Shown here one piece after another: positions 8,802 to 17,566 of a stretch of DNA of 64,000 nucleotides. Each line of letters begins with the position of its first letter. Position 1 is the stretch's first letter. The position numbers and the translations under genes were made by a program. The stretch is from an uncultured Collinsella sp. (GTDB lineage: Bacteria > Actinomycetota > Coriobacteriia > Coriobacteriales > Coriobacteriaceae). The DNA lies in assembly GCA_902470695.1 (NCBI GenBank), contig CABRHH010000012.1:1-64000 (forward strand), given 5' to 3'. The notes below the pieces were generated by a model, which was not told the DNA's origin, did not search any database, and saw only the letters and a program-made list of their open reading frames with translations.

Positions 8802-9164
8802 TAAGGGCCGGAGGCTTGCGAGCAGATGGCCCCTTCCATAATCAACATCTCCTCGATGTGGGGCGTTCGCAGCTGTGCGGGCACCCCACATTCGTGTTGG
8901 CGGCGTGGCGGCGATTGCGGGCCCCTAGGTTTATGCGGGCTCAGATCTGTGCGTGTTCATGACCGCATCCTCTAATCGTGTTGAAGAATTACTCCTTCTT
9001 CCTCTAAACGTGTATGTCAAATCCCTCTATTTTGGTATCTGAAAATCCTCTTTTTTGGTAAAGCTGCAGGTACATTGCGGTGTGTTCAAAACCAGCCACG
9101 GGTGGCATTTCATGATGTGTGAGACAGCCATCATCTACTGTAGGGAATCGGGGCTGCAATGCAT
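8802..9164. other. Spacer between EIIBC and glycosidase, with a short direct repeat
   Basis: No gene is supported. The stretch is less GC-rich than its surroundings from about 8960. A direct repeat lies at 9019-9037 and 9043-9060 (AAATCCCTCTATTTTGGTA and a one-base-shorter copy), 24 bases apart. It could be a tandem operator or a slippage duplication. Confidence 0.4.
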
Positions 9165-9254
9165 CGACAAGAGGTATCAAAACGTTTCAGCTCTATCGTT
9201 CACACGCGTTCCACCAGCGAAAAGAAGTATCGGAATCGCTGATACCTCTTGTCG
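9165..9254. promoter_or_regulatory. 15-bp inverted repeat enclosing candidate RpiR operator 3
   Basis: CGACAAGAGGTATCA (9165-9179) is repeated perfectly in inverse orientation at 9240-9254, with 60 bases between. The left arm runs into TATCAAAACGTTTCAGC (9175-9191), the best copy of the putative RpiR site. The element lies 100 bases upstream of the glycosidase start. Paired operators or a transcript stem are both possible. Confidence 0.55.
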
Positions 9255-9354
9255 CCTTCCGAGCTGCTGCGCATACTTGAAGCCAACGGCAGCCGGCGGC
9301 GTGCGCGCGTGTTGAGCGCATGCGCCGCCGCCAGAAGCGAGAAAGGACATGCAC

Positions 9355-10800
9355 ATGGCAGCAACGTTTCCCAAGGGCTTCTATTGGGGCGGCGCGACGG
9401 CCGCGAACCAGTTCGAGGGCGCGTGGAACGTCGACGGGCGCGGTCCGTCGGTAGACGACCACTTCACCGGCGGCAGCTACGAGAAGCCGCGTGAGATCAC
9501 CATCGATATCAAGCCCGACGTGCTGTATCCCAACCACGACGGCATCGACTTCTACCATCACTACGAGGAGGACATCGCGCTGTTCGCCGAGATGGGCTTC
9601 AACATGTTCCGCATGTCCATCTCTTGGAGCCGCATCTTCCCCAACGGCGACGACGCCGAGCCCAATGAGGCCGGTCTGGCCTTCTACGACCGCGTGTTCG
9701 ACTGCTGCAAGAAGCACGGCATCGAGCCGCTCGTGACGCTTTCCCACTACGAGATACCCTATCACCTGGTCGAGCAGTACAACGGCTGGGCCTCCCGCGA
9801 GCTCATCGGCTTCTTCGAGCGCTACTGCGCCACCGTGTTCGAGCGCTATCAGGACAAGGTGACGTTCTGGCTCACCTTCAACGAGATCAACTGCGGCACC
9901 ATGGACATGGGCGCCATGATGGAGACGGGCCTCATCCAGGGCTTCGAAGGCCCCGCCTCGGCCATCAAGACCACCGCGCAGCAGCGCTACCAGGCGCTCC
10001 ACCATCAGTTCGTGGCCGCAGGCCGCGTGGTGAAGCTCGCCCACGAGCAGTATCCGCAGTTCAAGATGGGCAACATGGACTGCTTCATCCTCAGCTACCC
10101 CGGCACGTGCGACCCCGCCGACGTGCTCGCCTGCGAGCTGGAGATGAACCGCATGAACTGGTACTGCTCCGACGTGCAGGTGCGCGGCGCCTACCCGTTC
10201 TACGCCAAGCGCTTCTGGGCGGAAAACGACGTCGAGCTCGCCATGGAGCCCGGCGACCTTGAGGACATCGCCGCCGGCAAGGTGGACTTCTACACCTTCT
10301 CCTATTACATGAGCGGCACCGTGAGCACGCATGCCGACCACGAGATGACCGAGGGCAACATGACCTTCGGCGGTAAGAACCCCTATTTGGAGAGCACCGA
10401 CTGGGGCTGGCAGATCGACCCCACGGGCCTGCGCATCGCGCTCAATCAGATCTATGCGCGCTATGAGATTCCGCTCATGGTGGTGGAAAACGGCATGGGT
10501 GCCTACGACGAGGTGGAGGCCGACGGTTCCATTCACGATCCGTACCGCATCGCCTACCTCAAGAGTCATGTGAAGGCCATGGGCGAGGCCGTCGCCGACG
10601 GCGTGGACCTGATCGGCTACACCTGGTGGGGTCCCATCGACCTGGTCTCCGCCGGTACCGGTGAGATGCGCAAGCGCTACGGCTTCATCCACGTGGACAA
10701 GTACGACGACGGCACCGGTACCTATGAGCGCCGCCGCAAGGACAGCTTCTTCGCCTATCAGAAGATCATCACGTCCAACGGCGCCGAGGGCCTGGAGTAG
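9355..10800 (+). CDS. bglA: Glycoside hydrolase family 1, 6-phospho-beta-glucosidase
   Basis: A 481-residue GH1 enzyme that hydrolyses phosphorylated beta-glucosides delivered by the PTS. The N-terminus is FPKGFYWGGATAANQFEG. The acid/base glutamate is in TFNEIN and the nucleophile in VENGMG. The phosphate-binding S...K.Y pattern is in SAGTGEMRKRYG, typical of 6-phospho-glycosidases. ATG 9355 is preferred over 9349 because GAAAGGA would otherwise abut the start. It is preceded by the RpiR-type element and closely followed by a VOC gene (5 bases), suggesting a glycosidase-VOC-HAD operon. Galactoside specificity is possible but less likely. Confidence 0.93.
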   Translation: MAATFPKGFYWGGATAANQFEGAWNVDGRGPSVDDHFTGGSYEKPREITIDIKPDVLYPNHDGIDFYHHYEEDIALFAEMGFNMFRMSISWSRIFPNGDDAEPNEAGLAFYDRVFDCCKKHGIEPLVTLSHYEIPYHLVEQYNGWASRELIGFFERYCATVFERYQDKVTFWLTFNEINCGTMDMGAMMETGLIQGFEGPASAIKTTAQQRYQALHHQFVAAGRVVKLAHEQYPQFKMGNMDCFILSYPGTCDPADVLACELEMNRMNWYCSDVQVRGAYPFYAKRFWAENDVELAMEPGDLEDIAAGKVDFYTFSYYMSGTVSTHADHEMTEGNMTFGGKNPYLESTDWGWQIDPTGLRIALNQIYARYEIPLMVVENGMGAYDEVEADGSIHDPYRIAYLKSHVKAMGEAVADGVDLIGYTWWGPIDLVSAGTGEMRKRYGFIHVDKYDDGTGTYERRRKDSFFAYQKIITSNGAEGLE

Positions 10801-10805
10801 GTGCG

Positions 10806-11189
10806 ATGCGTATCGAGCATGTGGCGGCATACGTCGAGGATCTGTACGCTGCGCGCGACTTTTTCGAGGTGTATCTCGGGGCGATGGCGGGGGAGGAGTA
10901 TCACAACCCCCGTACGGGCTTTCGGTCGTTCTTCCTCTCGTTTGAGGACGGCGCTCGCCTGGAGATCATGACGAAGCCGGACGTTGAGACGGCGGATGCC
11001 TCCGTCGAACGGACGGGCTTTACGCACCTGGCGTTCTCGGTGGGGTCCGAGACGCGCGTGGACGAGCTGACGGCGCGCCTGCGTGTGGCGGGTTACGAGG
11101 CGGTGAGCGGTCCGCGCACGACGGGCGATGGCTACTACGAGAGCTGCGTCGTGGCGGTGAGCGGGCTGCGCATCGAGATTACGGTGTAG
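10806..11189 (+). CDS. VOC (glyoxalase/bleomycin-resistance fold) family protein
   Basis: A 127-residue VOC protein beginning MRIEHVAAYVEDL, with paired beta-alpha-beta-beta-beta modules. Candidate metal ligands are the first His (RIEH), Glu in LEIMT, His in FTHLAF and the C-terminal Glu of LRIEITV, the H/E-H/E pattern of glyoxalase I-like metalloenzymes. Its reaction is unknown. Placement right behind a glycosidase suggests a role in detoxifying or modifying a sugar breakdown product, which is inference. Confidence 0.85.
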   Translation: MRIEHVAAYVEDLYAARDFFEVYLGAMAGEEYHNPRTGFRSFFLSFEDGARLEIMTKPDVETADASVERTGFTHLAFSVGSETRVDELTARLRVAGYEAVSGPRTTGDGYYESCVVAVSGLRIEITV

Positions 11190-11228
11190 CCGGCCGCGCC
11201 GAGGCAGGCTGCGTGAAAAGGAGAGGCT

Positions 11229-12062
11229 ATGGCGGATACAAAGATCGTGTTCCTCGACGTGGACGGAACCATCACGAACTACGAGAACGTCATTCCGGAA
11301 AGCGCGAAGGAGGCAATCCGCGCGGCGCGCGCCCGCGGGCACCGCGTGTACATGTGCACCGGCCGCAGCAAGGCGGAGAACCCGCCCGAGGTGTGGGACA
11401 TCGGTTTCGACGGCATGATCGGCGGCAACGGTTCCTATGTCGAGGATAACGGCGAGGTCGTGATGCACCAGCTTATCACCGCCGAGCAGTGCCGTCATAT
11501 CGTTGATTGGCTGCATGGGCGCGGGCTGGAGTTCTACCTCGAGTCCAACAACGGGCTGTTCGCGAGCGAGCATTTCCTCGAGGCGTCGCAGCCGGTCATG
11601 CACCAGTACGCGGCGCGCAAGGGCACGTACGTGCCCGACAGCGAGCAGATGGAGATGCACGGCATGGTCTACGGCGGCGAGCTGTACCGCGACGACCTGA
11701 ACAAGGTGAGCTTCATCCTGTCGAGCTACCAGGACCATCTCGATTCGGTCGAGGAATTCCCCGACCTGAAATGCGGCACCTGGGGTGGCGCGGGAGAGAC
11801 GGCGCTGTTTGGCGACATGGGCGTGAAGGGCATCGACAAGGCGCATGCCGTGCGCGTGCTCGTGGAGCATCTTGGCGCGAGCATGGATGACACGGTTGCG
11901 ATGGGCGATGCCAAGGTCGACATCCCCATGTTCGCGTGCTGCGCGGCGAGCGTGTGCATGGGTAGCGGCGGCGAGGAGGCCAAGGCCGCGGCCGATTACG
12001 TGACCGACGCCGTGGACGACGACGGTCTGTGGAACGCTTTCAAGCACCTGGGGCTGATCTAG
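11229..12062 (+). CDS. Cof-type HAD-IIB family hydrolase
   Basis: A 277-residue phosphatase with motif I FLDVDGTIT, a Cof cap, and motif IV GDAKVDIPMF. The motif II threonine is in CTGRS and the lysine in NKVSF. It is the second Cof-type HAD in this neighbourhood (the other at 3567) and the last gene of the beta-glucoside locus. It may dephosphorylate a sugar phosphate when glycolysis is overloaded, but the substrate is unproven. AAAGGAGAG precedes the start. Confidence 0.9.
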   Translation: MADTKIVFLDVDGTITNYENVIPESAKEAIRAARARGHRVYMCTGRSKAENPPEVWDIGFDGMIGGNGSYVEDNGEVVMHQLITAEQCRHIVDWLHGRGLEFYLESNNGLFASEHFLEASQPVMHQYAARKGTYVPDSEQMEMHGMVYGGELYRDDLNKVSFILSSYQDHLDSVEEFPDLKCGTWGGAGETALFGDMGVKGIDKAHAVRVLVEHLGASMDDTVAMGDAKVDIPMFACCAASVCMGSGGEEAKAAADYVTDAVDDDGLWNAFKHLGLI

Positions 12063-12069
12063 GGGGCTT

Positions 12070-12417
12070 TTGGCTGCGCGCGGCTGGCTTGTGCGGCGTG
12101 GTGCGTTTGGGCGCTTGGTTGCACGGCCGGATGCGTTTGCGCAGGTTTGTTGCGTGCAGCCAAGACGGCTCGCAGCATCATTCGCTGCATGGCTGATGGG
12201 CTTGGGTGGGTTTGCCGCCTTGTCGGATGCTTGCCTGTTGTGTATGCGCAGCTGGTTGCAGTGCCCGTTGCGTTCGGGTAGCTGGTTGCATCGCTTGGCT
12301 CGTTTGGGTGGCTGGTTGCATGTTGTGATGCGTTCGCGCAGGTTTGCGCAGCTGGTTGTAACGCCTGGTGCTCACCCGACGCGTTTGGGCAGCTGGTCGC
12401 ATCACCTGGTGTTTCTG
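12070..12417. repeat. Degenerate intergenic repeats with a CAGCTGGTTGCAT core
   Basis: The core AGCTGGTTGCA, or a one- or two-base variant, recurs near 12250, 12281, 12312, 12350 and 12392. It is usually preceded by GCGTTTGGGC-like sequence, with spacing of about 31-40 bases. A 129-codon frame runs through it, but its start lacks a good Shine-Dalgarno sequence and it reads through the terminator at 12418. I take it as a repeat by-product, not a gene. Confidence 0.5.
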
Positions 12418-12447
12418 GGCGGTTCCGTTCTGCGGGACCGCCTTTTT
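12418..12447 (+). terminator. Intrinsic terminator
   Basis: GGCGGTTCC (12418-12426), loop GTTCTGC, GGGACCGCC (12434-12442) and TTTTT form a nine-pair stem (one G-U) with a T-tract. It lies 356 bases beyond the HAD stop, so any transcript of the repeat region above would end here. Confidence 0.75.
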
Positions 12448-12529
12448 GTGTGGCAATGATGCACGGTTGGGGTTTGCTGTAGGGCGACGGCGCTTGCCGA
12501 CCACAGCTTCGCTGCCGTCTCCAGTCGTC

Positions 12530-13200
12530 GATGGGGTGCTTCCGCGCCGTTTCGTTTGTCGGCGGGAAGTTTCCGCGTTGCTCCGTCCACCGGCAGGAGG
12601 CCCCCGCGCTGCTCTGTGTGCTGGCGAAACCTTACCGCGTCGTTTGTCCATCCAGGCGGCTTTTTCGGCCCCAGACGGACGGAACCCGAACCCGAGTTTC
12701 CTGGACGGCCGGGAGACGAACCCGAGTTGCGCCTCGGGACCCTGGATGGACGCAGCCCGAACCCAAGTTTTGCCCTAGGGCTCCGGATGGACGAAACCCG
12801 AACCCGAGTTGCGCTCTGGGATGTCCGATGGCCGAAACCCGAACCCGGCTTTCGGCTCGGGGCTCTGGACGGCCGGAATCCGCACCTGGTTGCGCTCCGG
12901 GGCTCCTGGTGGACGAAACCCGAACCCTGGTCGCGCCTCGGGGTGTCCGATGACGAAACGTTACCGCGCCGTTTGTCCATCGGAGAAACGTCACCGCGCC
13001 GTTTGTCCATCCAGGCGGCATTTTCGGCCCCAGACGGACGGAATCCGAACCCAGATTCCGCCCCGGGTCCCTGGACGGCCGCAACCCGAACCCAGATTCC
13101 GCCCCGGGGCCCCGGACGGCCGAAACCCGAACCCCAGTTGTGCCCCGGGTCCCTGGATGGCCGGAATCCGAACCCGAATCTCGTCGCCCCTTCGGGCATC
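12530..13200. repeat. Composite repeat array 1 (two copies)
   Basis: Two copies of one architecture. Each has left units of about 30 nt ending in GTTTGTCCATC, a 35-nt hinge (12646-12680 and 13005-13039), then right units of about 41 nt with the core GGACGG..GGAATCCGAACCCG. Unit sequences diverge but spacing is kept. The hinge contains TTTTCGGCCCCAGACGGAC in both copies. Open frames exist on both strands only because the repeats lack stops, and 41-42-nt units would not hold a frame. It is intergenic, flanked by a terminator and a secreted-protein gene. Confidence 0.8.
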
Positions 13201-13377
13201 GTGCGGTCAGGGCCCGCATCAGGTCACGGGGGCGCCCGGCGCCTCAATCGACCGCGTGCAATCAGGACTTTTCGCATTTCATCAGGGGTGTACGACAGAC
13301 AATCACGCAACTGATATAGCAGAATTCCCATGTCGTCGACGACGGTGCAACTTCCAAAAGAGAAGGAGGGATTCAGG

Positions 13378-13785
13378 ATGCGTGTTTTGCGTTCGAAGAC
13401 GTTTGTCGCTGCCGTGTCGGTGTGCCTATGCGTTCTGGCGCTTAGCGGCGTTACGTTCGGAGCCGATCGGGAACCTCGCGGCCTAAATGAGACAAGAACC
13501 TACAAGATCCAGATTTACGCGAGGACGGGAGGTTATATTCCCGATGTTTCGCGCCCGCTGACCGCAAATGGCTCGATCAAGGCGAACCTTACAAGCACTT
13601 CTGGTATTCGCATCAGGGTCTGCAACGCATATGGCTCGGTGCTTTCCTATCCAAAGGCATGCTACCGAGGGACATCAACGGTCTTCATCAACACATACGG
13701 CGGGCAGCTGATGACGAGGCCGGAGGCTCAGGCCATTGCGGCGAACCATAGCCTGGGCGGGACGTGGACGTATCGGTTCCCATAA
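13378..13785 (+). CDS. Secreted small protein of unknown function
   Basis: A 135-residue protein with a clear signal peptide (MRVLRSK, then a hydrophobic run to about residue 27) and a mature part of about 105 residues with two cysteines (RVCNAYG and KACYRG) and a GGTWTYRFP end. I do not recognise a family. GAGAAGGAGGG precedes ATG 13378. The frame is open 16 codons further upstream, without a ribosome site. An ABC exporter cassette follows 115 bases downstream, so it may be a bacteriocin-like or signalling substrate, which is inference. The C-terminal GGTW motif only faintly recalls lactococcin-972 peptides, where it sits at the mature N-terminus. Confidence 0.75.
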   Translation: MRVLRSKTFVAAVSVCLCVLALSGVTFGADREPRGLNETRTYKIQIYARTGGYIPDVSRPLTANGSIKANLTSTSGIRIRVCNAYGSVLSYPKACYRGTSTVFINTYGGQLMTRPEAQAIAANHSLGGTWTYRFP

Positions 13786-13899
13786 CGGGCGATTGGTCGG
13801 CTCGGTAGGAAAGCAGCAGGACAGCGGCGAGAGGACGCCTTGTGGTTCAGCTTGGTAGAGCACCACGTTGTGGGAAAGCAACGGGACAGAGGTGAGAAG

Positions 13900-14799
13900 A
13901 TGCCCAAAACGTTTTTCGCGCAGGTGCGCGTATGCTCGGGCCGCAGATATGTGCTCGCTTTGTCGGCATGTTGCCTGCTGGTTGTCTGCGAGCTCGTTCA
14001 GCTCATGCTGACGTCGTACGGCATGGCGGGCGGCGTCCAGATCACGGGTGCGGACCTTCCGCCTTTGGTGATGGCGGCGGAGGTGTTCGGGCGTTCCGCC
14101 GCCATCTGGCTGCTCGTGCCGCTGGCTGTCTGCTCGTATGCAGGGGATTGCCTCGCGGATGGCTACGCGGCCCTCATGCAATCGGGCGGCCGGGGCGCGC
14201 GAGGTGTGGCGAAGGGGTTCATGGGAGCGGCAGCGGTGCTTTCTGCGGGCGCCGCGGTTGCCATATGCCTGGTCGTATTGCTTGCGTGTGCGGTGCTTTG
14301 TCGCGGGACGCTTGATGCCTCCTACCTGGTGCAGCTGGCGAACAGCGGCGTGCGGGTGCTCACGGACGGCGCTGTCGCCGGATACGGGCTTGCGCTTCTT
14401 GCCGGCATGCTGCGGGTGGTTGCGCTCGGCGTGGTGTCCATGGCCGCGGCGCTGGTGGCTCGTTGGCGCTTCGCGGGCGTGCTCGCGGTGCCGTTGCTGT
14501 GGCTGGCACTGTCGTATACGCCGGCGCTCGATGCGGTGATCGCCTTGTTGAATACTGCGGGCATGTCCTCGATCGCCGAATCGGTGCCGGCGTTCAGCCT
14601 GATGGCATACGTGGATACGCCTGCCTCATGGTATTCGTTTTTGGGTTTTGAGATGCTGGCGGACGCCGTCGTGATTGCGGCCGCAGCGCTCGCCGCGACG
14701 AGCTTTCCGCGCGCTCTGCAGATGCGTTTGGCGTCCCGGTTGCCGGGCGCCGCCTGCATGCGGCGTGTTGTCCGGGCAGAAAGGGGAGGGCATGCGTGA
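13900..14799 (+). CDS. ABC exporter membrane subunit A
   Basis: A 299-residue integral membrane protein with about six hydrophobic segments (for example LALSACCLLVVCELVQLM and AALVARWRFAGVLAVPLLWL) and no recognisable catalytic motif. Its size and place before a second membrane gene and an ATPase fit an ABC-2-like permease subunit. The start ATG 13900 has GAGGTGAGA upstream. Its stop overlaps the next gene by eight bases, showing translational coupling. Confidence 0.75.
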   Translation: MPKTFFAQVRVCSGRRYVLALSACCLLVVCELVQLMLTSYGMAGGVQITGADLPPLVMAAEVFGRSAAIWLLVPLAVCSYAGDCLADGYAALMQSGGRGARGVAKGFMGAAAVLSAGAAVAICLVVLLACAVLCRGTLDASYLVQLANSGVRVLTDGAVAGYGLALLAGMLRVVALGVVSMAAALVARWRFAGVLAVPLLWLALSYTPALDAVIALLNTAGMSSIAESVPAFSLMAYVDTPASWYSFLGFEMLADAVVIAAAALAATSFPRALQMRLASRLPGAACMRRVVRAERGGHA

Positions 14800-15949
14800 T
14801 GCAGATGATATCGGGAGTGTGTGCGCTGCAGCGGGCGCCGGGGGTGCGTGCAGCGAGGGGCGCGTGCGGCCCATGCGGGAAGCGCCCTGCACCGGGTCCG
14901 CGCGCGACGCCGCCCAGGTGGAGGCTGGATGCGTCGAGTTCCGCGCACGGGGTGCGTTCGTGCGGCTGCTCGTATTCGAGCTGCGCAGATTCCCAACTCC
15001 CGCGCGCATGTCCCTGGCGCTTGTTGCCCTTGTGGCCATGGTGCTGCTTGCGCACAGCAACCTGCTGCAGCAGGCGGCGACGGCGTCTGTGCAGTCGGCA
15101 GGGGGCGCAGACGCCGGCAACGTGAGCCTGACGGTATTCGATATGCTCTACCTCGCCTTCAACAGCCAGCTGATCGCAGGGGTGATGCTGCCGGCGGTGT
15201 GCGGCATGCTTTGCGCCGACCTGATGGCGCGCGACCGCATGGACGGCATGCGGGCCCTGATTGCCTGCGAGGTTCGCAGCAAGGCCGCGTACGTTGCGGC
15301 GAAGCTGTCCGCTGCTGCAGCGATCAGCTCCTTGTTCGTGCTCGCGTTCTCCTTTGCGTGCACGGTCGTATCTGGCCTGCTGCTGGGGCTTCCCGTTTCG
15401 CTTGCACCTCCGGCGTGGCTGGCGTCAACAGGACCGGCCGACAGCGTGTGGGGGCAATACGGGCTGATTCCGAGCACCTGGAACTACGCTGCCCTTATGG
15501 TTGGCCTGGTTGCGTGTGTCTGCGTGCTGGAGACCGTGCTGGCCTGGGCGGCGATGGCGCTGTGCGCCGCCGTGCGAACGCCGGGGGCGGCTCCGCTGAT
15601 ACCCGCGGCCTTCTATGTCTTTGCGTCGCAGGTTGAGTCGCTGCTTACGAGCCTGGGCATTCTGGTGGGGGTCGATTCACTGACGACGACGGTGGGCTGG
15701 GTGACCGACCGCCTGTGCCTGGTGAACTACCGCCTGGGCGCTTCTCTTTTTCAGACGAGCGCCGGCGGTGCGTACCAGGGGGTCGCGACGGTTGCCGCAG
15801 ATGTTGCCGCGCACGAGTATCCCATCAACAGCTGGGCGAGTTTGGTGGCGATCATCGTGGCGCTTGCCTGTGTGTCGGTGGGATGGCTGCTCGTGCGGGA
15901 GCGCCGCGCGTGCCGGCGCGGGCCTATGGCGGAGTCGGGTGCAAAATGA
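14792..15949 (+). CDS. ABC exporter membrane subunit B
   Basis: A 385-residue membrane protein. A cytoplasmic N-terminal region of about 75 residues is followed by about six membrane segments, including SLALVALVAMVLLAH and MVGLVACVCVLETVLAW. The segment DLMARDRMDGMRALIACE resembles the coupling region of ABC-2 permeases. The start at 14792 is supported by AAGGGGAGGG and overlaps the upstream gene. The stop overlaps the ATPase start as ATGA. It most likely forms a heterodimeric channel with subunit A. Confidence 0.78.
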   Translation: MRDADDIGSVCAAAGAGGACSEGRVRPMREAPCTGSARDAAQVEAGCVEFRARGAFVRLLVFELRRFPTPARMSLALVALVAMVLLAHSNLLQQAATASVQSAGGADAGNVSLTVFDMLYLAFNSQLIAGVMLPAVCGMLCADLMARDRMDGMRALIACEVRSKAAYVAAKLSAAAAISSLFVLAFSFACTVVSGLLLGLPVSLAPPAWLASTGPADSVWGQYGLIPSTWNYAALMVGLVACVCVLETVLAWAAMALCAAVRTPGAAPLIPAAFYVFASQVESLLTSLGILVGVDSLTTTVGWVTDRLCLVNYRLGASLFQTSAGGAYQGVATVAADVAAHEYPINSWASLVAIIVALACVSVGWLLVRERRACRRGPMAESGAK

Positions 15950-16740
15950 GAAAGATGGGAACGCATATGGTGAACGGTGGAGCGGCTGCGACCGCGGCGG
16001 AATCCAGTGGGTCTGCGGGCTTCGGCATCGACCTGCGCGGCGTGTCGGTGTCGTTTGGTGGGCGGACGGTTTTCGCAGAGGCTGACTTTTCTGCTGAACG
16101 GGGCGCGGTTGTGGGCCTCATGGGACCCAACGGCTCCGGAAAGAGCACGATGCTCAACATCCTGGCGGGCCTGGTGGTCCCTCAGCGCGGCGAGGGCCAT
16201 GTGATGGGCTGTCGGCTGGGCGGCGCGCACCATGCGCCGTTTGGTATGATGTTTGAACACCCTCCCTTTGTCGAGCGGGCGTCGGGCCGCGATAACCTGA
16301 TGCTGCTCTCGCGCCTCAAGGGGGTGCGGGATGCAGATACGTTTGTGCGGGCCGGCACCTGTATGCGGCGGGTTGGGCTCGACCCCGAGCGTACAGAGCC
16401 CGTTGCGTGCTATTCGCAGGGCATGCGGAAGCGCCTTGGCCTCGCGCAGGCGATGCTCGGGTCGCCCGCGCTCTATCTGCTCGATGAGCCCATGAACGGG
16501 CTGGATCCCCTCGGCGTCGTTGTCATGCGCGACTGCATCCGAACGCTTGCGGCGCGCGGGGCGATCGTGGTGGTGTCCAGCCATCTGCTCGATGAGCTGG
16601 AGCGGGTGTGCACGAAGGTGTATATGGTTCATGCGGGTGCAGTATCTCCGGTGGCGCTGGACGCGTGCGGGCCGGATGGGTTGGAACGGGTGTATGTGGA
16701 CAACGTTTTGGGGAACGCGACGGGGCACCGTGCCTTGTAG
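15946..16740 (+). CDS. ABC exporter ATP-binding protein
   Basis: A 264-residue ATPase with Walker A GPNGSGKST, signature YSQGMRKR, Walker B LYLLDEPMNGLD and the H-loop SSHLLDELE, the CcmA/BcrA-type pattern of drug and peptide exporters. It starts in an ATGA overlap with subunit B (15946). ATGs at 15955 and 15967 are alternatives. It completes the exporter with the two permeases. Its 3' end overlaps the next membrane gene if that one starts at 16694. A role in export of, or immunity to, the secreted protein at 13378 is possible but unproven. Confidence 0.88.
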   Translation: MRKMGTHMVNGGAAATAAESSGSAGFGIDLRGVSVSFGGRTVFAEADFSAERGAVVGLMGPNGSGKSTMLNILAGLVVPQRGEGHVMGCRLGGAHHAPFGMMFEHPPFVERASGRDNLMLLSRLKGVRDADTFVRAGTCMRRVGLDPERTEPVACYSQGMRKRLGLAQAMLGSPALYLLDEPMNGLDPLGVVVMRDCIRTLAARGAIVVVSSHLLDELERVCTKVYMVHAGAVSPVALDACGPDGLERVYVDNVLGNATGHRAL

Positions 16741-17566
16741 AGGCGCGGCGCGCACACGTCTGCGTGCGGTGCTTGTTCGCGCGAGTGTCTTCATCGGCTT
16801 CGTTGCGGTGAGCGGGCTTCTGTGGTGGGCCGTCGTGCCGGTCCCGCAGAACCTGCTGGCGATTGCGTTTGGCGGAGGTTGGCACGATGCGTACCTGCTT
16901 GTTCGAGGTGCTGTAGGCACCGCGGCGCTTGCGGTGTCGGTCTGCTTGGTGTGTTTTCCGCGTGCGCGAACGGCGCTGGTGCGCGCGATGATGCGCCGCT
17001 CGGAAAGCGACGAGGCCCGGACAGCTCGCTATCTCGACATCCTTCCACGAAGCTCGATGCCGATGCTGGTGTCGGCGGTGCTGGGTGCCGCCCTGGTGGT
17101 TGCGGGGTATGCGCTGACGACGTCGTGGATCCGGCTGGAGACGAGCGGCGCGGCGGCATGGGCGGCGGGGGTGCTCCCCGTTGGTCCCGGTTGGGCCGCT
17201 GCCTGCGTGGTCGCGGTGTGCGCAGGGGCGGTCGGCTGCTTTTGCATCGTCGAGTGCCTGCCGGGTCTTGCAGCCGCGGCGATCGGTTTGGGCGCAGTCG
17301 CTCTGTGCGCCCTCGGCCCGCTCTCGTGCGGACCCAACATGGTTTCGCTTGCGCTTTCGCTGCTGCTCGGCGTGCAGCTGGTGGGTGCGGTTGCTGCGGG
17401 TTGGCGCGACGTTGCGACGGCGCTTCGGGCGCTCGTCGCACTCGAGCTGGCGCCCGTGCTCGCACTTGCCTCCGGCGCGGTGGCGTTCATCTTGCGCGCG
17501 GTGGTCCCCGATACGGAGATGGGTGCGCATCGGCCGTTCGTTCTGCTGCTCGCGATGAGCGGATGA
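16694..17566 (+). CDS. Membrane protein, N-terminal half of an interrupted LuxR-type regulator
   Basis: About 290 residues, almost entirely hydrophobic, with seven full membrane segments and part of an eighth (HRPFVLLLAMSG) before TGA at 17564-17566. The next in-frame codons continue the helix (ALAALAARAMRARG) and lead into a LuxR helix-turn-helix about 50 codons on. The natural unit therefore looks like eight membrane segments plus a HTH, as in membrane LuxR proteins of Coriobacteriia. The start is uncertain: ATG 16694 (weak GGAACGGG upstream, 47-base overlap with the ATPase) or GTG 16769. Confidence 0.6.
   Translation: MWTTFWGTRRGTVPCRGAARTRLRAVLVRASVFIGFVAVSGLLWWAVVPVPQNLLAIAFGGGWHDAYLLVRGAVGTAALAVSVCLVCFPRARTALVRAMMRRSESDEARTARYLDILPRSSMPMLVSAVLGAALVVAGYALTTSWIRLETSGAAAWAAGVLPVGPGWAAACVVAVCAGAVGCFCIVECLPGLAAAAIGLGAVALCALGPLSCGPNMVSLALSLLLGVQLVGAVAAGWRDVATALRALVALELAPVLALASGAVAFILRAVVPDTEMGAHRPFVLLLAMSG

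Noticed and set aside
9055..9315. An 86-codon frame upstream of the glycosidase
   Set aside because: It crosses the inverted repeat and operator-like element, has no ribosome site and no protein-like pattern.
12530..13200. CRISPR array
   Set aside because: Units are imperfect, directly adjacent and lack unique spacers, and no cas gene is present in the window.
12402..13314. Several 190-265 codon open frames on both strands across repeat array 1
   Set aside because: They exist on both strands at once, lack ribosome sites and follow the repeat units. Unit length of 41-42 nt shifts the frame from unit to unit.
13378..13785. Lactococcin-972-type bacteriocin
   Set aside because: Only a C-terminal GGTW word is shared. 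Length, cysteines and the position of the motif do not fit the family.
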